Source: Diphasiastrum complanatum | Lineage: Eukaryota > Streptophyta > Lycopodiopsida > Lycopodiales > Lycopodiaceae | NCBI GenBank assembly: GCA_029204225.1 | Contig: CM055100.1 | Coordinates: forward strand, 58,958,975 to 59,022,974 | Direction of reading: 5' to 3' | DNA: 64,000 nt | Shown: in pieces, positions 24,173 through 35,899 of the stretch | Position numbering within the stretch: the first letter of the stretch is position 1 | Layout of the letters: every line of letters starts with the position of its first letter | Made by a program: the position numbers and the translations under genes | Notes under the pieces: model-generated | The model's input: only the letters and a program-made list of their open reading frames with translations | Databases searched by the model: none | What the model was told of the DNA's origin: nothing

Positions 24173-25059
24173 TATGATGTGGATCCTCAAGGTAATATAA
24201 TTGCCAATAGAAAAGAGAGGTTGGGTTTGGACCGACTCTACTCTTTATGCCAATGCCATTTTGGCAACAGATTGTTTAGTAAATGGTCTGAACAATCTGT
24301 CATCGATAAATGACAGGTTATTGGTACCCTTTGTGACGAATTCCAACAAGAAGAGGAATTCGAGGAGAAGGAAATTCATAAGCATATGTGCTTATGAATT
24401 AGGCATCGTCGTGATATTGCACGACGAGCTTATAGGGACGGGCAATCCAAGCCCTCCTGGTGTTCAAGAAATGATTGGAACCGTGTAAAAGCGGATGAAC
24501 GAACATCGGATAAATACAAGATTTAGAAAGATGTTGCGGCCGCTAGGATGCATGGGATAGGCAATTCTAGGTTGGGCTCAAGCGGAAAGGCGGGATTGCA
24601 AGCAAGCATGGTAATTGAACTTACATTACTCTTATAGTTTATCTTTTATTTCATATGCTTTTATTTTTTAATATGCATTATGACTAGTTGCTCCAACGTA
24701 GCCCTGAATTAATTTCAACTTAAATTGAATGCATGGATAGTTGGCAGACTATGGACATCTGCCAACTAAGGAGGAATACAAATTTGCCTACAAGGAATCA
24801 TACGACGCATTAGTTGACAAATAAAGAGCAAGGATCATCCTCCAAATGTAAGTAGTTTTGTATTTATACTAATGTGGTTTGTATTCCGACGTCAATTTAA
24901 TTTAATTTAATACGATCAAGCATTAAATAGTAATGTAGTTTGTTTGCTTGTGTTCATGCAGACTGGACGTCACGATGACGACGAGTAGATTAGTTTATAA
25001 ATTCTAGTTGATGTTAGATTTAGAAAGACTCATGCGACATTAAAGCGCCCCTCCTAGCC
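24173..25059 (+). other. Unrecognised, possibly exon-like fragments with two adjacent hairpins
   Basis: An open frame at 24201-24488 has no recognised domain. Another frame gives RHRRDIARRAYRDG and DVAAARMHGIGNSR, ending at ATG|GTAATT (about 24610). A later block reads DYGHLPTKEEYKFAYKESYD (about 24750-24820) and ends ATG|TAAGTAG-like (about 24848). These look like pieces of a spliced gene or DNA transposon. Hairpins lie at 24375-24400 and about 24407-24426. Confidence 0.3.
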
Positions 25060-25985
25060 TAGTGTGAGCTTTCATGGGAGCGGCAGGTGGTAGCTAACTC
25101 CAACACCCATTTTTCAGAGAGATAGTTCCTAGCTATTTTGCCAAAATAGCCAAAAAAAACAACCAAAAAATTCCAAAAAACCTTCAAAATTTAAAAAATA
25201 TTGCTAAGTAACCTTCATAGAGCCTTATGAACTTTCATCTCACTGAGACAAGGACACAAAAATCTCTGCGAGAGTTACCTTGCAGATTAAGACCTTCTGC
25301 AAAGGTTCCCAAGATACAAAATAGGAAAACCAAGGCCAAAACCCTCACACAAAAGGGCCTACGAGAGTTAGTTTGAATTATTGATTGATATGTGAGCCAA
25401 AAAGTGGTTTTGAGCCCTTGCAGACATCAATAACTCTCGCAAACCATCCCATTGTTCTAAAAATGTTGTTTTACATCAATGATGAAGTCTGCGAGAGTTA
25501 GTGTCCAATATTGATTGATTTGTAAGGGAAAAAATGACCTTTTTTCATAAAGAACCTTTGTAGATGTCAATAACTCTTGCACCACTAGGAAAGAATCTTT
25601 GCAAGCTTCACAGGCTAGATACTCAGATCCAGCTAATGTTAAGAGGGCGGGAGTTTATTCCCAGTAGATTGCAAGAAATTTGATTTTTTGACTGCAAAAT
25701 AGTGAAATAACTCTCGCACAACCAACCCTCGCACTGAGTAACCTTCACAGAGAGGATCAATAGAAGGATCTGCCTCAGATTTGTCTACTGTAAAAATATC
25801 AAGCCAATTAGAGCTAGGATCAGAGAGATATCTGAAAAAATCAAGAAAAATAGCTAAAATCACACTCATAGGCAACTAAAACCGATCAGATCCTGTCAAA
25901 TCTAGATTGCAGCTACAATATCCATCAGGGTCCAACATCCTTGGACTGAACCAAGTGAATGAACCTCAGATCAAGACAATCAGTA
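25060..25985 (+). mobile_element. Gypsy leader with inverted 10-mers, running into a broken gag start
   Basis: Same family as the leader at 1-818. TGCGAGAGTT or AACTCTCGCA variants occur at 25267-25276, about 25356, 25429, 25490-25499, 25569 and 25707. From about 25878 the sequence parallels the gag start region of the gypsy at 28.8 kb (blocks GATCAGATCCT, TCCAACATCCTTG, ATGAACCTCAGATC), but the gag ATG and reading frame are broken. It ends near 25985. Confidence 0.65.
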
Positions 25986-26288
25986 CCCTCCACATCAAAA
26001 GACCCAAAAATGAAATCTACGTAACGTAGTTCATCAGGACTAGCAAATTAGTTGTAATTTTTGAATTGTTTAAATTGCCGCCGGGTAGCTCTTACGCATA
26101 TGATTGGTTGACTTGTGCTTCTTGTAGAGTACAATGTTGCCCCAAATCATCTTCTTCAAGTTAAATTACTAACCCGGAATGGTTACAAACTAGACCATAG
26201 TTACAAACTAGTTTATAATAGTAACCACATTGGTTGGATATTGTGATCACAATAATCTTGCATAGTTACAGTTAGCAGCAAAGTTTGA

Positions 26289-26520
<232 letters not shown>

Positions 26521-26521
26521 C

Positions 26522-27227
26522 ATGGCATCAAGGAGACCCAGATCCACAATAGATTCTGTCATTCTTCACAATGAGAAAGACGAAGCAGAAAATTGGATAC
26601 CAAAAAAATACGGCAAAAACACATGGGCATTAATGCATCCATCATCAAAAGGAGCGTTTAGAAAGAGAAAATGATCCAAGTTATCTTTCAGGTCCTATTG
26701 GAAAGCTAGGATTCTTGACTTTAGATGGACAATCCATTTCAGAGGTGTTAGCTCAACATGTTTATATGCATTCCGAGTTGAGTATTCAACTTGTCAATCC
26801 AAATGATCATGAAAAATGCAATTGTAAGTATCATTGCGGTTTTACTTTTATGCAACTAAATTCAACTCTATTCTTTTTATGAAGATTTACTTTTATTTAG
26901 CAGACTGAATTTGGATATCTATTTGGAAACTCATATCTATTCTATCATACAGATATATATCCATCAAATAGAAAGAAATGGGAGCCCACACAATCACTTG
27001 CAGGTATATTGGATGTCATATATTCAGATATAAAAAAATTGCAGTACAAAGGCCGATCTTCAAAAGAACTTGCCGATAGTGGAATCTATTTTTATGAATC
27101 GTTTTACATTCCAGATATGCATGGAAGATTTGGAAATCTTGAGGTCCTTCTACTTCCAAGCTTAGATAGTGAAGAATGGATTACTCTTAACAACATTGTT
27201 TCAGAATCATTTAAATGCAAGCTCTAA
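26522..27227 (+). pseudogene. Unrecognised gene-like block, frameshifted
   Basis: Right after the microsatellite, one frame reads MASRRPRSTIDSVILHNEKD, then WIPKKYGKNTWALMHPSSKG, and shifts frame near 26660 into GPIGKLGFLTLDGQSISEVL. A third block at 27009-27227 reads GILDVIYSDIKKLQYKGRSS, SGIYFYESFYIPDMHGRFGN and LLLPSLDSEEWITL. The amino acid composition looks like real protein. A GTAAGTAT (26824) and a TTTAGCAG (about 26896-26903) resemble splice sites, but phases do not join cleanly. I do not recognise the family; a decayed transposon or endogenous viral gene is possible. Confidence 0.4.
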
Positions 27228-28740
27228 CTGATGTAAAGAATTCTATGAAAATAAGTACTGGGTCTAAAATTGTCCAATTAAGTTGGTTTATTTCTTTGAA
27301 CATATTTGTTAATTGTTTTTTGATTGCAAATGTGCATAGAACACCAACATTATTTGTTTGTAAGGATTTGCCAGATGATACATTGTCAGAACTTATGGAC
27401 AAAGGTTGGGACCATAAATCAAACGAAGAAATAGATTGGCGAATAAAAAAAAACTCCATTTGCTTTCGATATTGAATTGAAAGACAAACGTTGAGCCTGA
27501 ATTTTAAAGAGTGGTACAACATGGATACCATCATATCAAGACATGGAACAAGAAGGACACAATAATAGAAAGCAAATCGACATTACATACAATGACGAAC
27601 TCATTACTACTATTGAAGTTGAAGAAGACTAGAGCCTTCACTATATCCGAATAGAGCTTGTCTTATTACAATACGAGCTTCCTGAATATTTTAGGTTGAT
27701 TGTTCATGAGAAACTAATAAGTTTTTTAATACTAATTATATTTGATGCAATAATTTGTTAGCTATACAAAGTTATGTATTATGCAGTATCTAGTAAAACA
27801 TTTTTTCTTTTGCAAATACGGAAAAGACAAGAACAATTTACAAAATGCAAAGATCTATGGTACGATGGCCAAGGTGATAGAAGAGCCATGATATGCAAAA
27901 GCAAGCACAAGAGATCATAAAAATAAATGTACTGTGTTAAAGCTTTCAATAAAAATGAGCCCCGAACATTGGGCTTTTTTACAAACTATGCTTCATTCTA
28001 AAATTTTGACTACTTTTTCTTGTGGTTGTGCTGACTTCTCATTATAAAATGCAACACCTTTGTGATCCATAATAGCAACATCAGGAGAAAGGGCTCCTAA
28101 TTTTGACCTTGCTTCTAAATCAACCTCATCATTTCTAGGATCACATATTACAGCCTTTGTAAGGATGAGTTTGAGTAAATCTTGTATGAATCTATACACA
28201 TCATTACATGTGTACACACCAAGCGAGAACTTGCAAACACGCACAAAATTGAGTTGAGAAATATAGTCGCATTCATAATGAAACATACATAAATTAAAAA
28301 AACAAGGAGGATTATGATGCTCACTTGTTCGATATCGACCGTGTCTTGTTGAAAATTATACCACTAAAAAAATATCTTTGCATTATAGAGCGTAAACCAC
28401 CCACAACTAAATGCATCTTGTTGTTGGGGAGTCTGTAAATTAAAACAAATAGAAGGTCTATCCAAATAAAATTCTGAATACATTTTTATATAAGGTCTAT
28501 CTAAATAAAAATCTGAATACAATCATCACTAATGCTGATACCTTGATTGATATTATTCTTGGTTTAGCCACATATGTGGCTGAAGTTGGCAATACTTCAA
28601 GAATCGTAAGAAGTTGTTTATCAAAACTTTTGTGACTATTTTCACAAGAATTCATCTTTATGCATCTGCACCAGGTCCAGCTACTGTCAAAATCTCAGGT
28701 CAATTAGTGCAAGGAGTAAAAAGTTATCAAGGAAAAACCA
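27228..28740. other. AT-rich stretch with one unassigned minus-strand frame
   Basis: Minus frame 28286-27993 (97 codons) reads DPRNDEVDLEARSKLGALSP and DVAIMDHKGVAFYNEKSA, protein-like but unrecognised. The remaining sequence is AT-rich with dense stops. A diverged small duplication (TCTATCnAAATAAAA-TCTGAATAC) occurs at about 28455-28520. Confidence 0.3.
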
Positions 28741-28769
28741 CTGTAAGGGGCCTGATTTTCACTTCCGAC

Positions 28770-30664
28770 CAATCAGATTGATCAGATCCTTAAAATCCAG
28801 AGTGCATCCCATTGTACAAGCAAGATCCAACTATCTTGAACCCCACCATCGGATGAATCTGAGATCTGGACGATCAGTAGCAAGAAGGACAACGAATCAA
28901 GCACCACTCCTTCTCGGATTAGCAATTGTGACACAAGAGGCAGAACCAGAACTAGTGCCAATGGATCCAAAGGGTTAGCTCGTACCTGTCGCTCCCTTGC
29001 AAGTAGTCTAGAGGGCACCTCGGATGGAGATACCAAAATATGACGGATCATCAGATCCCATCCGCTTCCTCTAGATCTACGAGCAAGCTTGTGAAATCTA
29101 CGGCGATCGGACACCTACAGAGAAGTTGATGTTGTTCCCAATGTCACTAGTAGCGGTGGCACAAGATTGGATTTTCAATCTGTCAGAGGAAGAAAAATCC
29201 ACCTAGGAAGCGGTTAAGGCAGCTCTCATCACGCGCTTTAAAACAAGGAAGTTCCTAGAAGACCCATTTCTCGTGCTCAGCAAGGTCAAGATGAGAAAAA
29301 GAGAAAAGATCATGGACTATATTGAACGGGTCAAACATCTATGATCCGAACGCAGTGCAGCCCTAACTCCCGATCATGCAATGATCATGTGGTTCCTAGC
29401 AGGACTACCACATAGCATCAGGAGAGAACTAAAATGACGAGAGCAATATGTTGCTCTACAAGAAGCTACGGAGGATGCCATCAGGGAAGAAGATGAGAGA
29501 TCAGACGACGAATATCCATCCACCCATACTCCTACTCCCTCGATAGCATCATCATCATCAACTGCTTCCACTCTATCCACAGAACTGCTGTTGGAACAAA
29601 TGACAAAATTACACAAACAGCAGATGAAGCAGCTTACGACGTAGTTTGATCAAAAACTGAAAGCCTTACAAGGAGCTGTAGCAGCAACACCAAATCTACC
29701 GGAACAAAACCAGCTACAATATCCCCGACGCAAAAATGTATGGTGTTCAGTATGCACACAAAACCATACAGCGAATGAGTGCCCAATCCTAAAGCAAAAT
29801 CTGAGACTGACCCATAGATTTTGCCATTTGTGCAACACAACATCGCACGATACGACATTTTGCCCATTTAACCCCCAGATTGTCCAACAAAAAAGGAGTC
29901 CTTATCAAACTTCCTATCCATTTCATCAAGGGACACCAAATGCGGCACCGAGGGGCGGTGCACCAAATAATCAATAGTGTATGGCCTTACCTGCATCATC
30001 GGGGCCAGCCAATCAAAAGTGGTCCACGTAAACTTGACAACAAGAGAACCAGAGATGACAGTACCACCTCAACTTGAGCAGCAACAATGGTATGGGCCAG
30101 ATGAACCATTTATGGATCCTGCCATAAATGAATATATTGCGGCCTATGCAGCTCAAACTCAATGTCAAGGCGGAAGAAATTACGGCTGCTACAGATTTGG
30201 CGAAGGACACAAAAATTGTTGAATGTCCTTACAAGGGACAATATACATCCTACTGCCAAGAATGCAGTTACAGACAGTGCTACAAGAATTGTCCATTGAG
30301 GCATGAGACCAGCGCGCCATTAAACTTCATTGCAATACAATGAGCAACAATTCTAGCGGGGATGCCACTAAAAAGGCAACATTTCCATGCCCTTGTGTTA
30401 GCCGTTACGCGAGCACATAAGAGGAAGGAAGTGGCTCCCTCACCACCACCATCAATCATTGATGACCAACCCTCAACTTCAGCGCCATATCCAAATGTGA
30501 GGGAAGAAAGGAGACAGTACCAGAAGATACGGCACTGGGTACAGAGAGTAGAAGCGGAGGAAAAAGAACAAGAAAATGACAACCCTATGGAACCTCCTAC
30601 TGATGACGAACGGGAACCACAAACAAGCTCACCATTGCACACTGATCAGAACAATCGATTATGA
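28770..30664 (+). mobile_element. Ty3/gypsy gag polyprotein, stop-ridden
   Basis: The gag start is ATG at 28853 (MNLRSGRSVARR). The retrotransposon-gag fold follows: PKYDGSSDP, WIFNLSEEEKST, AALITRFKTRKFLEDP, MRKREKIMDYIERVKHL and WFLAGLPHSIRREL (about 29020-29440). Two CCHC knuckles, CSVCTQNHTANEC and CHLCNTTSHDTTFC, lie at about 29745-29870. A cysteine cluster (CPYKGQYTSYCQEC) lies near 30225-30265. The C-terminal tail is Pro/Glu-rich and ends in a stop at 30662-30664. The recognisable blocks share one frame but there are many in-frame stops. Protease, RT and integrase do not follow. Confidence 0.85.
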
Positions 30665-31656
30665 GAGGCTGAGAAGAAGCTATTTTGGATCAGATCATAA
30701 CACCTAATCATTTGTTGATTGTGAGGCTTGTGCATATTCAATACTAACAATGTTCTGTTCAATCTATTGTTGACAATATCCACTTCTGTGGATGAACACT
30801 CTCCTTTGTGGAGGAACGCTCTTCTTAGGTGGATGAACTTTGTCCTTAAGTGGATGACAAATACTCTTTGAGTGATTTTGTATATCTCCAAAAGGTTGAG
30901 CAAAGCTCCCACTTGGATGAAAGATCCCCTTATGGGTGAACAGACTGTCAACAATCTTTTGCATAAATTTTGGTGTACTTTGTTGAGCATGCAAGTAGCT
31001 CTCCTTATGTAATTTGATTGGAGCATTTGCTGGAAGGTTTTAACCATTATGCAAATGTGTTTTCAGGTTCTTAACAGGTTGAGGAACATCCTCATGTGAA
31101 GTGATCTTAGATCTACACCTAAACACCAAGATTTGACAAGCTAGTGAAGCTAGTCTTGTGATTCACTAAGTGTGCTCTTTCATTCACCTCTAAAGCTTGT
31201 ATTTATCATTTGCTAGAGTTTATAAACTTCTAAAAGTGTGGTTTACATGTGGTTTTACAGGTTGAATCAATATCTTAGTGTGTTGATCATATGTTGATCA
31301 TATGTTGATCAAGTTTGTTCAATTCTAGGTATTCTTGGCAACCTAGTCTTGTGTATTTTCTAAGAATGCAAGTAACTCTTCACATCATAACTTGATTTGG
31401 TCACTTGCTGGAAATTTTGAGAGCTTAAGCAGGAGTGTGTTTAGGTTGGTTTGAGTTTGTAATCCATTCGTAGTGTGTGCAAAGTGTTGCATGTGTTTCA
31501 ATCTTCCTTTCTATGCTTGGAAACCAACCAGGTTCAAGATAGAAGTGTTTTAGGGTCCTAGATCTTCTGATATCTCCTTATCCATCATTTGTTGAGAGGA
31601 AAGTGAGTGCTAGGTGCATTAGGACAGAGCCTAAAAGTTGAAGAATCATTATATTC
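30665..31656 (+). mobile_element. Probable 5' region (LTR/leader) of the copia element that follows
   Basis: No coding frame. It contains two diverged copies of a unit of about 80 bp (about 30985-31070 and 31366-31450; shared words ATGCAAGTA-CTCT and TTTGCTGGAA/CTTGCTGGAA). It also has a local GTGGATGAAC-type repeat at about 30780-30860 and a TTGATCATATG tandem at about 31281-31310. No standard tRNA-Met primer site was found. Confidence 0.4.
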
Positions 31657-33543
31657 ATGGCTTCCAATGGTGGGATCATGTTAGAAACTAATGATAGGTT
31701 GAGTTCATCAAACTACTCTACCTGGAAATTGAGGATGGAATCCTTACTTGAGTTGAATGAACTCAAGCACATAGTTGCAGGAACTAAAGAGAGACCACCC
31801 ACAATTCAAGAGCAACAAAGGTTTGATAAGAAGGCTAAAAGGGCTCTTCATATCATTAAAATGAATGTTACCAATGAACTTCTCAAGGAAGTTGGTAAGT
31901 GTCAAAGTGCAAGTGAGGCATGGAATGCCTTGAAGAAACACTTTGAATCAAAGTCCACATCTAGGGTATTGACCCTAAGGAGGCAAATATTTTCTAGTAG
32001 ACAAAGAGAGAGAGAAAGTGCTCATGCATTTGTCTTGAGGGTTAAGTCCTTAAGTGATGATCTAGCATGCATTGATGAAAGCATAAAAGATGGTGAAATA
32101 GTCCAGGTTATGTTGAATGGTTTGCTAGATGAACATGCTAACCTTGTGCAGAGTTTTGCCATTCAAAGAGTCTTGCCAAGTGTGGTTGACTTGTAAGAAA
32201 TCTTATTGGCTGAAGAACATAGGTTGCAATCAAAGCTTGATGGTGCATCCTTGCAAGGTGGAGGTGAAGAGGCTTTCTTCACAAAAGGCAAACGTAAAGG
32301 CAAAAGGAAATGGTCCAAAAGCGGTAACTCGAATCATGATGATCACTCTTCTTCCTCCTCTTCTACTTCTTTTAGAAAGAAAGATAAGTCAAAGTTCAAG
32401 TGCTTTTATTGTGGGATAAAAGGTCATTTTGCAAATGAATGTCATAAGAAGCAAAGTAATGAAGGTAGCAAGCAAAACAACTTTTGTACTTCTAATGAGG
32501 ATCTAGATTCTTGTGACACTCTGACGATGTGTTCTTCAAGTCTAATGTCAAGTGGAAGTGACAAGGATTCATGGTGGATAGATAGAAGATCTAGTTCACA
32601 CATGACTAGTCACAAGGAGTTCTTTACTTCTTTGATCTCTTATGTTGGAACCAAGAAAGTGGTTCACATGCCAAATGGTGGTGAGTGTATGATCAAAGGT
32701 ATTGGCTCAATTCCTATTTGTCTTTCTACTAATAGGAATGCAAGGCTTGATGGTGTTCTTTACATTCCTTCACTTTCAAGGAATTTGCTGAGTGTTGGTC
32801 AAATGTCAAAGAAAGGGTACAAGACAAAGTTTGTTGGAGATGTTTGCTTCATTACTAAGGGAGATGTCTTGATTGCTAGGGGCAATAGACAAGGTAGACT
32901 TTACAATCTTGATGCATTTGTTATGTCCAACAAGAGGAATGAAATGGATGTTGGTGGTTCTCTCAACTTTCAGAAGTCAATTCCTAGCATCAATAAGATT
33001 GATAGATCTTATGCAAAGTCTAAAGAGCTTCCTTATGCTAGATCTAGGTTGAGATCTAATGAGCTTCTTGAAGATAGTTATTGTTGTGCTAACTTGGCAA
33101 CTTTTGGTGAATCTATGATCAATGTTTTGGATCCATTGGATCTTGAAGATGGACTAGTGCTACTACCTACTAGTCAAATGGAGTCATGTGGTGCTAAATT
33201 AGTATCATGTCTGAACTCTTCTACTCATAAATTTCCAAGTCTTGGTGACTCTTCAATGGAACTACATGGCAAGTGCAAAAATGGAAAAGATAAGAAGAGA
33301 TGTAACTTTATCAATGGAGGTGATGAAAACTCTTCTTTGGAAATGGTTGTTGCAAATGACTCATTTACTCGTTTGGAAAAAGATCGTGCTTTGAGCATGT
33401 TTGAAGAAAAAGTTTCTTTTGTATCTCTATGTGATGAGTCCAAGAAAGTCATTTGTGCAACAAGTGGTGTCACATGTATTCATAAAGAAAGTAAATCAAA
33501 AGGTTTTATTGTGAGCCTACTCGGATTCAAATTTTGCATGTGA
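31657..33543 (+). pseudogene. Copia gag-protease frame with one internal stop and an unrelated C-terminal extension
   Basis: The frame from ATG 31657 is continuous to 33543 except for TAA at 32194-32196. Gag: SSSNYSTWKLRMESLL, AWNALKKHFESKSTSR and EIVQVMLNGLLDEH. A CCHC knuckle CFYCGIKGHFANEC lies near 32401. The protease site reads WWIDRRSSSHMTSH (about 32575) where intact copia has IDSGASxHMT, so the catalytic Asp-Ser-Gly is lost. The pre-integrase start is GVLYIPSLSRNLLSVGQMS and RQGRLYNLDAF (to about 32920). From about 32930 to 33510 come about 190 codons with no integrase or RT signature. Part of a non-autonomous element. Confidence 0.85.
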
Positions 33544-34000
33544 CAAGATGGATAGAAAGTCCATTAGTGCATTTGCAACATTCCTTTGTGGAGGAGTAAT
33601 ATCTTGGCTTTCCAAAAATCAAGATATTATCTCACTATCTTCTTGTGAAGCTGAGTACAAGGCATTGACTTCAACAACTAAAGAGCTCCTATGGCTAAGA
33701 AGACTCTTGATGGAGCTACATGTGCTAAAGGCCAAGGAGATCCCTTACATATATTGTGACAATCAAGCTTCTCAACAAATTGCTTCCAATCCTATCTTCC
33801 ATGCTAGAACAAAGCATATTGAGATAGCTCACCCCTTTGTGAGGGAGAAGGTACAATCCAAGGAGGTGCAACTACATCATGTACCATCATCCGAATGCAT
33901 AGCTGATATCTTAATCAAGCCATTGTCCAAAGATCCATTTTACAAGTTAAGATATGCTCTTGGAATTGTAGATAGATGTACATTAGATTTGCCAAGTTAG
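33515..34000 (+). pseudogene. Copia RNase H domain, directly after gag-PR
   Basis: Frame +1 relative to the gag frame. SNFACDKMDRKS (about 33525), SWLSKNQDIISLSSCEAEYK, WLRRLLMELHVL, IYCDNQASQQIASNPIFHAR, TKHIEIAHPFVREKV and ADILIKPLSKDPF form a complete RNase H C-terminal half ending at 34000. Integrase and RT that should precede it are absent, so about 3 kb of pol is deleted. Confidence 0.9.
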
Positions 34001-34013
34001 AAGTGAGGAAGAG

Positions 34014-34830
34014 TGTTGAAAATTGTCACTTCTCACTTGTCATTTTTTATTGTAAATAAAGATCAATCATGAGTACAATGTTCATGATCTGATTTCAAAC
34101 GTGTGGAGCCTTTTCCCATTTGTGAAAGAAAGTACTTTTCATATTTGTAAATATCTACTTTGATTTTGTATCAATCAAGTCAAGTGTGAACATGATATGA
34201 CTAGTTTTTAGTCAAGTTGACTAGTCACCTAGAAGTTAACTTATCCTTGCATGTGCATGAGTAAATGCTCCCACATGGCAAGTGGATGTTCACACGTGTG
34301 TATAGAGTTATAGAAGATAAGAGTCGACCATTTTCCTTAGATCCTATTTTGTAGGAAATATTCCTATATTATAGAATACTAGCTCTTTGGATTTTAGCCA
34401 TATTCTAGAAGGTCAACTTTGGATAAGAATCAAGGATGGATCAAATGGATAGATCTAAGTGATGTGGCACTCTTCACATGTGTGAATACCTACTAGACTG
34501 TACCAGACTCGTGGATGTACTTGATCCATAAAAAAATCATCATTTTGCTAATGAGATTGATGAGGCTTTTGCATTCTACACTTTTGTGAGATTTCTAGTC
34601 AATAGAATTGTGATTTTATTGAATGATTGCTATCAAGAACCTATGTACTTGTTGTTTCAGATGCAGGCCGTACAGTGGACAGTACTCCACACGTGTGAGG
34701 CCGCTCTCACTTGTTTATGAAGATTTGAACCATTGCTCTTGCTTAAATCTAAGTGTAGTGAATCTAGATCAAGATCTAAAGTGTAGAACTTGATAGATCC
34801 ATTGATTAAGCAACCAATAACTCTCTATGA
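34014..34830 (+). mobile_element. 3' LTR, family C (copy 2)
   Basis: Begins TGTTGAAAATTG immediately after a purine tract (AAGTGAGGAAGAG) and follows the RNase H stop. It shares the landmarks listed for 2432-3215. The right boundary is approximate. Confidence 0.75.
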
Positions 34831-34904
34831 TTGTTAAGTACAATCATTAATGTCCTAAAACTAAATTTTTATCAATCTTTATGTTGAAGAATTTATTCCT
34901 GAAG

Positions 34905-35150
34905 TGTAATTAGGATGCGGTATCTCTGATACCATGTAGGGTTGCTAGGATGTCCCATGCACCCTTGGCAGTCTGAGCAACACTTATGTGAATGATTTGA
35001 GTGTCTCTGATCTTGAGAGTGATGTAGGCAACTGCCTTGTCATCTTTCAGTCTCCATTTGGTGATAGTGGCTGCATCACCCTCTGATTTGACCTCTATGC
35101 CATCAACGATGTCCCACAATGCCTTGGCTAATAGTATGGTCTTTATTTTT
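34905..35150 (-). mobile_element. Copia gag fragment
   Basis: The minus frame reads ALWDIVDGIEVKSEGDAATI, VAYITLKIRDTQIIHISVAQ and AKGAWDILATLHG. This is the UBN2-type gag core (LWDIVxG, AWDxLxxLH). Both ends are truncated. Confidence 0.8.
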
Positions 35151-35179
35151 TAATTCCATATATAAAGTCCTCACAACAG

Positions 35180-35899
35180 GATTCTAGTCTAAGCATACCC
35201 CGTATATCCTACCAAAACTTAATTGGTAGTCTGATATACCTCACAATTTGTACTAGACCCGATCTAGCCTTCTCTATTTATGCCTTGAGCCAATTCTCTT
35301 CCAATCCTGGCATGGCACATTGGCAAATGCAAAACGAATCCTATAGTATCTAAGGGGTACCCAGAATATGGGATTAACCTACAGAGCTGAAGACGAAAGA
35401 AAAGGATTCGAGCTGCATCAATACAGTGATGCAAGTTGGGCGAGCTGCAAAGATGACAACAAGTCCATTATTGGAGGATGTACCATAGCATGCGAAGCTG
35501 CAATTAGCTGGATATACAAAAAGCAAACCCTGGTAGCTCAATCTTCATGTGAAGCTGAATACGTCGCAACTTCAAAGGTGGCGAACGAGGTAGTGTGGCT
35601 GCAGATGATGCTGGAAGCAATCGGGATACCACAAGAAGGACCATATATGATGATGATGGACTCTCAGAGTGTCATTTATCTGTCCTAGAATTCTATTTTC
35701 CATTCAAAGACAAAACACATACCTCTGAAGTACCATCACATTCGAGATTTAATCTCGAAAGGAGAGCTCCAAGTCCTGTATATAAAATCAGAAGACATGA
35801 TTGCAGATTTGTTCACGAAGCCGCTCGACAAGCCACTGTTTGCCAAGCAAAGAAAGACAATTGGATTAAATGTACAAAGCTGCAAGGTTCACGAGGGAG
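35180..35899 (+). mobile_element. Copia RT C-terminus and RNase H, family A
   Basis: YQNLIGSLIYLTICTRPDLA (about 35210) starts the fragment, followed by SQFSSNPGMAHW and stops. RNase H: YSDASWASCKDDNKSIIGG, QTLVAQSSCEAEYVATS and VVWLQMMLEAIG, then a frameshift after DSQSVIYLS (35688). It resumes as HSKTKHIPLKYHHIRDLISK and MIADLFTKPLDKPLF (about 35815). The purine-rich CACGAGGGAG leads into the LTR at 35900. Confidence 0.9.

Noticed and set aside
26824-26903. A clean 80-bp intron in the unknown gene-like block
   Set aside because: Donor and acceptor sequences look right, but joining them puts a stop in frame with either acceptor choice.
34924-34935. TGGTATCAGAGA on the minus strand, like a copia primer site
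   Set aside because: It lies inside a minus-strand gag frame (LATLHGIRDTAS) with no LTR beside it; the match is coincidental and imperfect.
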